Shown: positions 22,301 through 33,480, counted from the stretch's first letter. The stretch: 64,000 bases of DNA from Amborella trichopoda (GCF_000471905.2 NW_006498549.1:90857-154856), one strand, 5' to 3'. The notes: generated from the letters alone by a model not told the origin. Numbers and translations are program-made.

Positions 22301-23732
22301 AGGTGGAGGTAGTTTCTTTTCTCCTAATGGCCTTTTTTTTTATGACTAGATGCAGTGCTTGAGAGACAATAAAGAGAGCTTGGTGACCCGAGGGAGTATG
22401 CTCAAGCTTACAAGATGTGAATATCGCAGCAGATCTCTATCATTTCATCTCTTGATCACATCTCAGCTTGTAACCGTCTTAATGTGGCCTTAAACTGCGC
22501 AATCTCGTCTTCATAGAATTTTGGTACTTCACTGATCGCCATAGCTTCGATGAAAACCATGCTTGAGGGCTCTTCTTATATTGGAGGAACGAAGGCTTTA
22601 GGGCTGATTGCCTCAAAAGCTTCCTTTACATTTGGGGCGATATACTCCGATAGAGTTTGCCCACCACATGGCTCTTGCTCGTTGGATTTCTCGACCATGA
22701 GTTCAACCACTGCTGCTTTGACCACATCGGCGGTGAGGGTCATTGAGCCTTTCTTTAGGTTCACTTTTTGAAGACACGGGGCGAACATGTGATCGACCTC
22801 ATAAGGAGCCGCAACATCTTCAAGACATGGAGGGGATTTGCAGTCAGCCTTATGAAGAATCATGGTTTCTTTGGGAACAGTAAGCAGGAACTTGAACCCC
22901 TCATGAGATGGTAAGCCTCTATCGTCATCCTCAAGAGCAGAAATGGGGAATTCATGGCATGGGGAGAGTAGGCAGTTGGCTTTGCAGGGAGTCATGGTAT
23001 TCTTAAGGCATGGAGGAGCCATTTGAGCAGGGCTACAACCAGGGGAAGCGCAACTCATCTCATCAAGTACTGGGGAGCAGCTTTCCTCAAGTGAGAGTGA
23101 AGAGTTCTTATTAGAGGTAAGAATGTCCGGGCAAGCGCGGAAGAGGGAGGCTACATCATTAGAACCACCCTGGGCAGATGACTGTCCATTACATCTCCAA
23201 CATTCTATGATGAATCCATGTAAAGATAGAAGGAGAGTGGACAGTGGTAAAGGCCCCTTCTTGTTCAAAAGGTCAATCTCGACAATGAATTCCTCAAACT
23301 TTTGAAGGAGCTCAACGATATCAGTTTTCTTTCAACTTCATCTTGGGGAGCCGGGATGTCGATGCAGACTTTTGGCTCAATTTCTGCATCTTCAAAAGCC
23401 TGGGATGTATCCTCATACAATGGGTTTCTCTCATACTTGGGAAGGTTGAATCTAGGCTTTCTAACAATGAGTGACTCAGACCCAACCAGTTTAGTCAGGT
23501 CTTCGTCCCTGATTCGGGCCTTTGCCTTGTCTAGGGGTTCGGCTTCCATCTCCCTTGAGGAACTGGGAGTGCCCCGAGAAACTTGTTCAAACCCATGAGC
23601 TGCCCCAAGCTCGGATTGACTTGGCTTAGGTCTCTGCATCTTGACATGCTCGAACTCAGTCTGCTCAACGAAGGTGTTGCTTCTGGTGCCCCAACTTGAG
23701 ATGGGACCGGGTTCGAACAGGTGATGGCTCAA
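22301..23732 (-). pseudogene. E2 upstream ORF1, C-terminal half
   Basis: Frames 23,265-23,732 and 22,576-23,268 lie in the leader between PBS and gag. The segment around LIVRKPRFNLPKYERNPLY matches E3 at 39,900-39,965 (LIVRKSRFTLPKSVRNPLY). The start of the second frame (MNKKGPLPLSTLLLSLHGFI) matches E3 near 40,110-40,170. Below 22,576 an IAQFKATLRRLQAEM piece ends the readable protein. I do not recognise a domain. Tat/Ogre elements are known to carry an ORF of unknown function upstream of gag, and this fits by position. Confidence 0.7.
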
Positions 23733-23802
23733 TTGGCTCTAGGTCGATGGGGTCACTAAGGTCGGACTGGATCTTTGCCCCATCAGCAGACTCATACGTG
23801 CC

Positions 23803-24900
23803 CTAAGCTAGGTCTTGAACCTTATGGATGAGAGGCTTTATTGTGCCCTGAGCAACCCTTTTGATGTTTACCATGTTACATACCTCTGTGATATATTCCA
23901 CCCCAAGGGGAATAGGGGGGGAGAAAGGGTTCACATCACTGGCAATATAGTCTTCAATGCTGTTCTTTTCTTTACCCTTAGAACTAGGGGGAGTTTTGGA
24001 TTTGTGCATGTGTGCACAGTGCAAAGGCATGCTTAAGGAGGGCGGCAGTATTAGCTCGTGTGCGCCCCTTGAAGGAGGTCTTCGGGGGTCTACCAGGGCT
24101 CGAGTAGCATGTCCGGCCTTAAGAGGCTCGGTGCTGTGAGCATGTGTGCATAATGGAATGGTTGTGTGACCATCCCTTACAGTGTGCACAGATATGTGCT
24201 GAAAGGGGTGACTAGGAGGTCACTTCTCCTGTGCTCAAGTAGGCGCAACAACAAGGCTGCCTCGAGGGATGCAATGCATATGCAAAGGATGTGCAGGGCT
24301 AGGTCCAAGAAGACCCGAACCCTAGCAGTGCCCGGAGGTAACCTGAGAGTTACTTCAAGTGGTGCGATGCATATGCAAAGGATGTACAAGGGTAGGTTTA
24401 AGAAGACCCAAACCTTGACAATGTCCCAAGCCAACCTGAGGGTTGCCCCGAGGTGTAGCTCTAATGGATGGACCACAAGCTTCAGAGGGTGTGTGGGATG
24501 TGGTGGCCTCAGGGTCGCTTACTTCTAGTGTGGAGCCTCTGGTGACCGGGGCCCAGAGTGGCAAAAAATGCGGGGTAGCCTCACGAAGGCCCATAGGAAT
24601 GTTGACAGACGAACTACCAGTCGCGGGAGAGGGAGGGGTGGCCTTTTGGCTGCCCCGAGCAATGGGACCGACAAGTGACTTATTGGTAACAGGGTGCAGG
24701 CGGTGTGGGGCGGCTGCTATGTCACCCGTGCAAGGTGCATTGGCAGAAGGTCCACCATTGCTAAGAGGTAGGGAGTGAGGAACGTTTAGGTCCCTCCTCA
24801 CCCCCATCCAAGTGAAGACCTGGCAGCGCAACACAGGGTTGATGCTCAGGAGGAAGGTCGGGAACAAGGTTTGCGGAACCTGCTCCCGAGAAAGACTCAC
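23803..24900 (-). pseudogene. E2 upstream ORF1, N-terminal half
   Basis: Two frames in the same phase, 24,355-24,900 (181 codons) and 23,803-24,189, are separated by stops. The protein is rich in Pro, Ser, Thr and His, without catalytic motifs. Shared words with E3 (38,228-39,289) and E4 (51,812-52,501) include NKSLVGP/VKSLVGL, KATPPSPATGSSSV/KAAPPSPVTGNSSV, TTSHTP and VRDGHTTIP/MRDGHTAIP. The start at 24,900 lies about 130 bases after the PBS. Three independent copies keeping the reading frame argue that it was translated. Confidence 0.7.
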
Positions 24901-25032
24901 AAGTGTGGGGATTACAAAATTGCAGACTTAGATAAAGGGGTTAACTAACCCTGAAGACATGTGTGCGTTAGTAAGCAGAAATTAGAAGAAAGGAAGTGTC
25001 AAACAAGAACGATCCAACAATGAAGTAGCGTG

Positions 25033-25050
25033 TCCCCAGTGGAGTCGCCA
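25033..25050 (-). other. E2 primer-binding site, tRNA-Arg type
   Basis: On the - strand TGGCGACTCCACTGGGGA lies three bases after the LTR end CTAACCA. From memory it is complementary, with one mismatch, to the 3' end of plant tRNA-Arg(ACG), the usual primer of Tat/Ogre elements. Confidence 0.85.
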
Positions 25051-25559
25051 AGCTGGTTAGGTGCATCGATCTCGCCCACTGGGTCGGGATGACCTGGTGG
25101 CTTGGGTTTGGGTTCGATATGGACCCGCGACCTGAGATAACTCTCTTGAGAATCGCATAAAGGAGATGCGAGCAGGAATACCAAGTGGTGAGAGAGGATT
25201 TTTGGTCGTGAGGCGAGACTCACCTAACGTGGGTCCATGACACACTCAGGTTGCTCACGTGGGCATCCTCTTAGATCACGTGGAATGCCCCTTAACTTAA
25301 GGCCAGGTCGGAATCGCCTCCCTTAATATGTTTCTTCTTTTTTGCAATCACACACACACATCAAAAGTATAGATAGGTGGGTCAAGAGGACCCCACCTTG
25401 TCATAGGGTGAGCGCACACGTGCGTATGTACTCAAAGAAAAATGGAAAAATAACGTAGCAGAGTCCATGTCAATTTGACACCCTCACTGTGTCTCCTTGA
25501 TGAGGGACCCTTAGTGCATATTTTACAACAAAGAGAAAGAAGAGAGGTTAGATGGAGAT

Positions 25560-26450
25560 AAGACATTAGAGAGGAGAGACTTTTAGAGAGAAGAAAAGAA
25601 AGAGAAGGGGATAGAGAGATAAAGGAGACAAAGGCTGGTTTGGCTTTCACCCAGTCATTCGGAGAGAAAGAAGAAAAAGTTGAGAGAGAAAAGAGAGACG
25701 AAGGCTGGTTTGGCTTTCACCTAGCTCTTCAGAGAAAAATAATTTAAAAGAAAGAGAAGTGAAAAGAGAGGTGAAGGCTGGTTGGGCTTTCACTAAGCTC
25801 TTCAGAGATAAAATGCATCTTTGGAAAAGAGAGAAAAGAGGAACGAGGGCTGGTTTCGCTTCCACTCAGCACTTCAGATAAAGAGGAAAGAGAGACGAAG
25901 GCTGGTTTGTTTTTTACCCAGATCCCTCATAGATAAAATGTATTTTTGGAAAAGAGAGAAAAGTGGAACAAAGGCTGGTTTGGCTTTCACCCAGTCCTTC
26001 AAAGATCAAATATATTTTTGAAAGAGAGAGAAAAGAGAAACGAAGGCTAGTTTGGCTTTCACGTAGCTCTTCAGAGGTAGAGAGAGGAAGAAGAAAATGA
26101 ATAAGAAAGAGGGTGAAGGTTAGCTTGGCTCTCGCTAAACCCTCCAAAAGGTGGAAGAGACGAAAGAAGGAGAGAAGAAGAGAAAAGAAGTGAGAAAAGA
26201 AAGAGAAGAGGATGAAGGCTAGCATGGCTCTCGCTAGAAAGGGAGAAGAGACAAAAAGAAAGAGAGAAAAAGGAGAAGAGAAAAGAGAAGTGAAGGAGAA
26301 GAGAAGAGAAGAGAAGAAAAGGAATGAGAAAAGAAGGTGAAGGTTAGCTTGGCTCTCGCTAAACAATCTAAAAGGGAGAAGAGGTGAAAAGATTGAGAGA
26401 AGAAGAGAAGAGAAGAAAAGTGAGAAGAAAAGAGGAGAAAGTGAGAAGAA
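25560..26450 (-). repeat. ~70-bp tandem array (GGCTGGTTTGGCTTTCACCCAG)
   Basis: About 11 units of a conserved 25-base word plus GA-rich filler, 70-76 bp apart. Counterparts: 7,560-8,200 (-), 33,850-34,320 (+) and 37,270-37,640 (+). Confidence 0.85.
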
Positions 26451-26454
26451 GGGA

Positions 26455-26700
26455 AGAGAGAAATGTTGTGCACAACGGTGTACCTTGCCATGTCAGATAG
26501 AGGGAGAGAAGAGAGAAATGTCGTCCACGGCGGTGCAACCTACCGTGCCAGATAGAGAAGAGAGAAGAGAGAGAAATTTCATGCATAACAATATACCCTA
26601 CTGTACCAAACAGAGAAAGAGAAGAGAGAGAAATTTCGTGCACAACAGTATACCCTGTCATGCCAGGCATAAGAGAGAGAAGAGAGAGAAGAGAAAAGTG
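26455..26700 (-). repeat. Hairpin array, ~60-bp units
   Basis: Four units with GAGAGAAGAGAG spacers. Palindromes: 26,465-26,476 (GTTGTGCACAAC, perfect) and 26,526-26,547 (CACGG/CCGTG with inner GG/CC). Confidence 0.75.
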
Positions 26701-26744
26701 AAAGAGACAGGAAACGTTTGGCATGAGGGCTAGAGCACAGCAGC

Positions 26745-27140
26745 CAGACTTGCACAACGGCTAGAATGGCATGACGGTGACACTAACACGGTGGCTAGTC
26801 TAGCAAGACAGCTAAACGGGCATGGTGGTTAAACTGACACGACGGCAAGATTGGCACGGCAACAAGACTAGCACGACGGCAAGACAAACACGACAACTAG
26901 ACGGGCATGGTGGCTAAACAGGCACTACGGCTAGGCTGGCACGGTGGCAAGATTGGCACATTGACTAGACTGGCACGGCAGCAAAACTGGCATGGTGGCT
27001 AGACTAGCAGGGTATCTAGATCGGCACGGCGGCTAGACCAACATGACGGCTAGATTAGCACGACAGCAAGACTGACACAACGGCTTATTTAGTAGGACCG
27101 CTAGACGGGCACGACGACTAGACTAGCAAGACAGCTGAGC
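26745..27140. repeat. 17-bp tandem repeat (GACTGGCACGGCGGCTA)
   Basis: More than 20 consecutive 17-bp units with substitutions. The reverse complement is at 33,575-33,775 and 36,945-37,165, always between hairpin array and ~70-bp array or beside them. Confidence 0.9.
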
Positions 27141-27179
27141 TTGTCACATGGGAAAAGGCTTAGCTTGCCATCCAGTCAA

Positions 27180-27475
27180 TGAAGCAATAGAGAGAAAGAG
27201 GAGAGGCGAGAGAAAGAAGAGACGAGAGAGAAAAAAATTGAGAAAGAAGAGAGGAGTGAGAAAGGAAAGAAGAAGAGAGAGAAGAGGAAAGAAGAAGAGA
27301 GGGAAGAGGAAAGAAGGAGAGAAAGAAAGGAAAGAAGAAGAGAGAGAAAGGAAAGAAGAAGAAAGAGAAGAGAAAGAAGAAGAGAGAGAAGAGGAAAGAA
27401 GGAAAGAAGAGAGGAGAGAGAAAGTTATCTGGCTGATCAAGGGTACCCGTTAAAAAATCTCTCTCCTCTCTCTTT
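27180..27475 (-). repeat. CT tract (sense) facing a short GA tract
   Basis: A/G run 27,180-27,430 on + and C/T run 27,458-27,475, with a GGGTACCC palindrome between. The order seen from the LTR promoter is GA, spacer, CT. Confidence 0.85.
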
Positions 27476-27568
27476 TTAAGAAGTGAGACGTGCCCCTCAA
27501 AAACTTAAGCAAAAGCTGCTTTTTTTATTGATCGAAAAGGTGTCCCTTTACATTTGAGCATCACGTGC

Positions 27569-27576
27569 TTATATAG
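27569..27576 (-). promoter_or_regulatory. E2 5' LTR TATA box (CTATATAA on -)
   Basis: It lies about 100 bp before the GA/CT block. The surrounding CTATATAAGCACGTGATG matches CTACATAAGCATGTGATG in the LTR at 32,603. Confidence 0.75.
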
Positions 27577-28963
27577 ATTTTAAGTCCAATTCTTAACCTA
27601 ATTCTGGAAAAATAAGAATTAAATGAATTAAAATAAATTAAGTAATTAGGGGAAAAATGATGATTTTGCTCCTCACCCACAAATCTTGAAAATCCAATTG
27701 AATCCTTGTTGTGCTTAAGAACTCTTGTGATCTTTCGGGGTTCGTCGGGGTCTTTCCGGTCTCTATTGGGCCAAATAATCTTATTGGGCCAAACGATTAT
27801 TTTTTTCTTAATAGGCTCGAGAAGACAGACATTTTGATATCGATTTCGGGCCATGGATTGGACTTTTGGTCTACGATCATGAGACATGAAAATCATGAGA
27901 AACGTGCGATCTTTGATTCAAGTTCACGCTCGTTTCTTTGTTTTTTTCACTGTTTCTGCTATATTTTGATGAACATGCCGTCATGAGCGTTTAGCAACAA
28001 ACGTGGCTCGATTTGGTGCCCGAACAATCGTTTTCATAATTTGGTATTTTGGCTGGAATTTGGTTTTCGGTGGCCAGAAATTGCACCAACTTTGACTCTA
28101 TCGTGCGACAAATCTGACTATCCATCACATGCAAGGTTCAGCTCGATCAAAGCCTCTAACCTTGTAATCATAGTGGATCTACTTTCAGGCCAATCCTATG
28201 TGCGAGCGTCGTGATGTGGCTGCTCTATCTAGGAGCGCTTCTGTTGGAAAATCTGCAACCTAGCCTTGAATCGCAATTTTCTCTCTTGTTTTCCTCCTTG
28301 TTCAGGCGATGAAATTCGTGCAACATATCGAAATGACCGGGTCAACGAGAAGAACATACTCTCAAAATTTGAGCTTGATCTGACCTTAGACGAGAGACAT
28401 ATGGCCTTTCAAAGTTCAGCATGAAACCTAAAAACACAGTTTCCATTAACAAAAAATGGTGCACTGAGGGTGCATGGTAATAGCGTGTGGCTTTCCCGTT
28501 TTGGGTAATTTGGCCTTAAATTGGTCCAAAAATATCTGATCAAGTTGAAACTTGGTCTCTAGTAGTTTTTTTACTTTATGGATCCAATGGTGATAGTGCC
28601 ATGGTCATTTGATGCTCTCGTGATAGGCTGTAGTTATAAGGTCAATTTTCAGAACGATAGAGGCTGATTTACCTATGGTGATGGAGGCCGATTTTCAAAA
28701 ACTGATTCTACATCTTCACTGCCTTAAATTTGTTGGATTGTGGCAAAACTTGGCAGGTGTTCTTAAGAGACCCTTAGGCATGATCTTGAACCTTCTTGGG
28801 CCATTTTGAGACCGTCGGATATTTCACTTATGGATTAGGGTTTATTGTCCTACGACTTTCATAATCCAAAGGCATGTTGGTACCTGTAGACCTAGGTTGT
28901 GAACTGCTCTTACGTTATTCACATTAGGGATAAAAGCATTGAAAATTACCCTCAAACTTGCAA

Positions 28964-29790
28964 CAACGATAGTTTAAAGCCTCCCAAGGATAGCTTAACC
29001 CATTACCATATCAATGACAATTTAAAGCTTCCTAGGGATGGCTAAATGCAGCACTGCTTTATCGGTAATTTAAAGCACTAACCCATCATCACTTCATCGA
29101 CAGTTTAATGCAGCCCAGGGATGGCTTAACTCGTCACCACCTCAACGGCGATTTAAAGCTACCTATGGATGGCTTAACCCATCATCGCATTATCGGTAGT
29201 TTAAAGCTGCCCAAGGATAGCTAAACCCATCACCTCCTCATCAGTAGTTTAAAGCTACCTAGGGATGGCTTAACCTATCACCGCTTCAACAGTAGTTCAA
29301 AGCTGCATAGAGAGGGCTTAACCCATCACCACTTTATCGACAGTTTAAAGCTGTCCAAGGATGGCCTAACCCATCACCGTATTAAAGGCAGTTTAAAGCT
29401 TCACAGGGATGGCTTAACCCATCACCACATCAACGACAGTTTCAAGCTGCTGAGGGATGGCTTAACCCATCACCGCTTAATTGACAGTTTAAAGAAGCAT
29501 AGGGATGGCTTAATCCATCACTGCATCAACTGCAGTTTAAAGTTGTCCAGGATGGCTTAACCCGTTACCACATTAATGACAGTTTAAAGCTGCATAGGGA
29601 TGACTTAATCCATCACCACTTCAACAGGCAGTCTGAAGCTACCTAAGGATGGCTTAACCCATCACCATGTTAAATGGCATTCTAATGCTCCCTGGGACGA
29701 CATAACCCATCACCACATCAATTGACAGTCTAAAGCTGCCCGAATATGGTTTAACCTATCATCCTCATCGCCCGATAGTTAAAGCCTTCA
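28964..29790 (+). repeat. 48-bp satellite, right part (about 17 units)
   Basis: Same monomer and orientation as 6,815-6,996. Each unit has a GATGG-cttaac-CCATC inverted pair and a TTTAAAGCT word. The first, partial unit starts CAACGATAGTTTAAAG, exactly completing the left partial unit. Confidence 0.9.
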
Positions 29791-30901
29791 ACATTTACGT
29801 GTCGTGTGACATTCAGTTATCAAAGGGGAAATTTCTTCCTCGGTACAAGGAATTCTCTCTTGAAATCAGTATCATTGAACTCTTAGCTCCTTGCTTTATC
29901 ACCCTTAAAAGGTGCATCATGGATTGAGTTGAGCAACATAAGTGGTTACAGCCCACTAACAACGCTAATGATGATTTTCTCCAACGAGATCATAAGGTTT
30001 GAATGTTTGAATAAGACAAGCATATATTTGTGTGAGAAACCCAGCAGTAAGATCAACAATGTGAAAAGATAAACACAAGAGGTAAACAACATTATATAAA
30101 TAAGGACCACGCCCTGCAACTTTGTGATTCAATTGAATGGATAAACCCAAGATGAAGATGGAGGGTGAATATTCAAAGATGGGAAATGCACGGTTATCCC
30201 TTAAAAGCCATAATTTAATAGTATAAAAAGGGGACCTCCAATATGGAGAGGGGACACATATTTCTAAATAAGAATTCAAGATATGAAGAGAAAGATAATT
30301 GTTTTCTACGATTTACTTGAGACCCGTTCACTTAGGAAGGCCAGACTCGAAGGATAATATCCCTGCGTACATCTACAAATATATGGGCCGATATGCCCTC
30401 GATGTTATCCTTTCCCTTTTGACATGTCTATATATTTTCTTCTTTTAGAAACAAATGTATAGGTTTCAAGGCCATAATCACTTATTTTTCTTTTTTTAGT
30501 CAATTTAAATTGTAACAAAATATTAAACTTCTTTAATTGTTCAATGAGCAATATAATATAAAGCATGTGTTTTTTATACTAAGTGCATTGGTGAATTTGG
30601 CCCTGAATGTGATGGCCTCTGGTTTCTAATTGGAGTCAATGTTTATCTAAACATTTCCATTTGTTTTTTTTTAAGCATCCACAATTTAGAGTATCCAGTT
30701 GTATTGAATGTTAAGTTTTCATACAATATAATTAATGATGTGATCTTGGAATAGTTTCAATCTTTCATGGAAGTTCTGGAAAAGGTCTATATCCCACTAA
30801 ATTCGTAAGATAAAATTATTTGGGAGTTAGAAAGTGACGTAATATTTTCGATGAAATATTCATCTTTTATGTAAATATTTTCGGTGATCCATTGTCACTA
30901 T
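29791..30901. other. AT-rich interval between satellite and LTR cluster
   Basis: The longest frame, 29,965-30,279 (-, 104 codons), has hydrophobic stretches (FILGLSIQL, VVYLLCLSFHIV) but no family I recognise, and TATTATATAAATAAGG at 30,090-30,105 is not placed to serve it. No tandem repeats. It is the best candidate in the window for non-repeat host DNA. Confidence 0.4.
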
Positions 30902-31230
30902 TGTAGGGTACTTATGACAAGCTTGTATCCTTGGTGCAAATAATGGAGAAGCCAGTGGTGACCTAGACCCGTAGGTACCGAAAGGCTTGCGGGCTACAGA
31001 AACACTGATCAAAATAAGCCTAATTTTGGTAAGTTGTTAAATTGTCCTAAAAAATCTTGAATAGATGGTATTCGATGTTTTAAGAGTGCCCACCAAGTTT
31101 TGTCCCAATCCGATCAAGATAAAGCCGATCAGGATGAAATTTACATTTAATCATTCAGAAAAGTACCTCATAACTAGAGCTATGCTGTTAAGGTTTCACA
31201 TGAATACCAAACTACTTCCTTTGAATCCAT
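30902..31230 (+). mobile_element. Tat LTR U3 fragment (first of three starts)
   Basis: TGTAGGGTAC then CTTGTATCC and CCGTAGGTACCGAAAGGC parallels the starts at 31,231 and 34,321. It runs about 330 bp, including CACCAAGTTTTG and CCAATCCGATCAAG words of U3, and is then cut by the next LTR start. Confidence 0.65.
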
Positions 31231-32754
31231 TGTTTGAAGATATTTCTCAACACTTAGATCCCCTATGCGAATAAGAAGAAAGCATTTCGCGACCTAAGTC
31301 CGTAGGTGCCAAAATGCTTTGGACTATGGAAGCCGTAAGATAATAGGTCCCGATCCAGAAGAGAAATTTTCAAAAGTCTCAGAATGGCCAAAAAAGGTTC
31401 AAAATCATGCCTAAGGTTCTCCTAAGAACACCTATCAATTTTCGTCAAAAACTGACAAGTTTAAAGTAGTATAGATGGCAAAACATGTTTGAGAAATTTT
31501 GCCTCTATCATGCTGAAAATGGACCCTGAACTACAATACCATTATCAAAGTGTCAAGCGATCTCCAAACCATTGCCGTTGAATTCAGAAAATTCGAAAAC
31601 CCTGAATACCAATTTTCGACACATTTGGATGCTTCTAGAGTAAGTTATAGCCAAATTACGTAAAATGGGTAGGTCGTACATTTTTACGGCGCACCATCGG
31701 TGAATTAGTTTCCATTAATAGAAACTGTGGTTCTCAATTTTGGGGGCAAACATCATATGGTCATATCTTCCTCATCTTGGGTCGGATTGAGCCCAAATTT
31801 TGGGAGCATATTCCTCTCATTGACCCGGTCGATTTGATATGTGGCATGTACGATGACACGGGCCAAGTAGAGAAAAATAGAAGAGAGACGTTCTCTGGAA
31901 AGTTTCAAAAGGAGCAAGAAATTTTCAGCTGCACGTCCCCTTAAGCGAACACCCGCATCACAACACTCATGCACCGGATCATCGCAAAATACGACCCGTT
32001 ATGACCACAAGATCATGAGCTTCCTCTTGGTCAAACCTCATGCGTGATGGACGGTTGGATTCCTCAGAAATTAGGGATGAACAGTGGTAAATTGATGCAT
32101 ACGGAATCTAGATTCTGACCAAAGTTCTCCAATTTGGAAAATGGTCATCGGGGTACCAAATCAAGTCGTCATTTTTGCAAAATGATTGTGGAAACTTGCT
32201 CATCATGCTACAACAAAGAAATAGTGAAGAACACTGAGAAACAGGCTGAATCTTAAATCTAAGGATGCACATTTTCTCATGTTTTTATCGCGTCATGATC
32301 ATTGCTCGAAAGTCTGATCCATGGCTCGAAATGGGTATCAAAACTACTGTCTTCTAGAGTCGATCAAGAAAAGAAAAATCTTTTAAGCCGGATGAAGATC
32401 GGAAGGACCCCAAACGGATCCCAAAAGGCCGTAAAGATTGCATGGCCATGACAAGGATTTATTTGAAATTTCAAGATTTGTGGGTAGGGGCCAAAATTAT
32501 CATTTTACCCCTATTTTCTTAATTTTCTTTAATTCATTTAATTGTTAATTTTCATGAATTAGGTTATAATTTGATCATCCGCCCATGTTTGGGCCTAAAA
32601 TCTACATAAGCATGTGATGTGCTCTTGTGATTGACCCTTTCTTTGATCAATAAAATTTGGGCTTTTTGTTTAGGTTTTTTGGTCAAGATCTAGAGAGAGA
32701 GAGGAGAGAAAAGATCTTAGTGGGTACCCTTGAACATTATAGGTAACTTTACCT

Positions 32755-32955
32755 CTTCTCTCTTCTTTCTCTATTCTTTCTCTCTTTTCTTTCTCTCTCT
32801 TCTTTCTTTCTCTTCTTTCCCTCTGTTTTTTCTCTCTCTTCTCTCCTTTCTCTCTCTTCTTCTTTCTTTCTCTCTCTTCTTTCCTTCCTCTCTACTTCTT
32901 TCTTTTCTCTTTCTTCTTCTTTCCTTTCTCTCCCTTCTTACTTCCTTTCCCTCCC
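32755..32955 (+). repeat. CT tract
   Basis: About 200 bases of C/T after a GA tract at 32,691-32,716. It produces Ser/Phe/Leu frames only. Confidence 0.85.
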
Positions 32956-33480
32956 TGTCTGCACGGTAGCACATCCTACCGAGCATGATGTTTCTCTCTC
33001 CTCTCTCTATTTGTCATTAACAGCAACATACACTATAGAGCGTGATGTTTCTCTCTCCTCTCTTTTCGTTTGTCTTGCACGATAGCACACACTATCGAGT
33101 GTGACTTCTCTTTCTCTTCCCTCTCTGTTTGTTGCGCATGGCAGCGCACACTGTCGAGCGCGATGTTTCCACCTCATCTCTCTCTGTCTGTTGCGAATAG
33201 CAGTGCACACTGTCGAGTGCGACGTTTCTACCTCTTATCTCTCAGTCTGTTACGTATGGCAGTGCACACTACCGAGTGCGACATTTCTACCTCTTCTCTC
33301 TCTGCTTGTTGTGCATGGTAGTGTAATTTATTGAGCACGACGTTTCTATCTCTTCTCTGTTCATCAGTCGTGCATGGTAGTGTACACCACCGAGCACGAT
33401 GTTTTTTCATTTCTCTCTCTCTATCTTGCATAGAAACACACATTATCGAGTGCGACTTTTATTTTTATCTCTCCTCCTGT
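32956..33480 (+). repeat. Hairpin array (CGGTAG...CTACCG type), ~60-bp units
   Basis: About nine units separated by TTTCTCTCTCCTCTC spacers. Examples: 32,960-32,985 (TGCACGGTAG/CTACCGAGCA) and about 33,372-33,395 (GGTAGTG-TA-CACCACC). The hairpin words belong to the same family as those at 35,940-36,870. Confidence 0.8.

Larger units (their letters stand above)
25054..28958 (-). mobile_element. E2 5' LTR, 3.9 kb, minisatellite-rich
   Basis: It ends (sense) in CACCTAACCA next to the PBS. The U3 start is set by the shared TGTTTGAGG block of the LTRs at 31,231 and 34,321 (here AGTTTGAGG, first base mutated). Sense order: U3 (28,958-27,580), TATA (27,569-27,576), GA tract, CT tract (27,430-27,180), 17-bp array, hairpin array, ~70-bp array (26,450-25,560), U5. 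It abuts TGCAA and the satellite on the right, matching TGCAT at 6,992. Confidence 0.85.

Noticed and set aside
25033-25050. tRNA gene fragment
   Set aside because: Only the 18 bases complementary to the tRNA 3' end occur, next to an LTR end; it is a primer-binding site.
28964-29790. CRISPR-like regular repeat
   Set aside because: 48-bp units without conserved direct repeats separated by unique spacers; a plant satellite with drift along the whole unit. The same applies to 5,311-5,985.
33007-33443. Overlapping Cys/His-containing frames
   Set aside because: Come from the hairpin array; both strands open; Cys and His spacing follows the monomer length, not a zinc finger.
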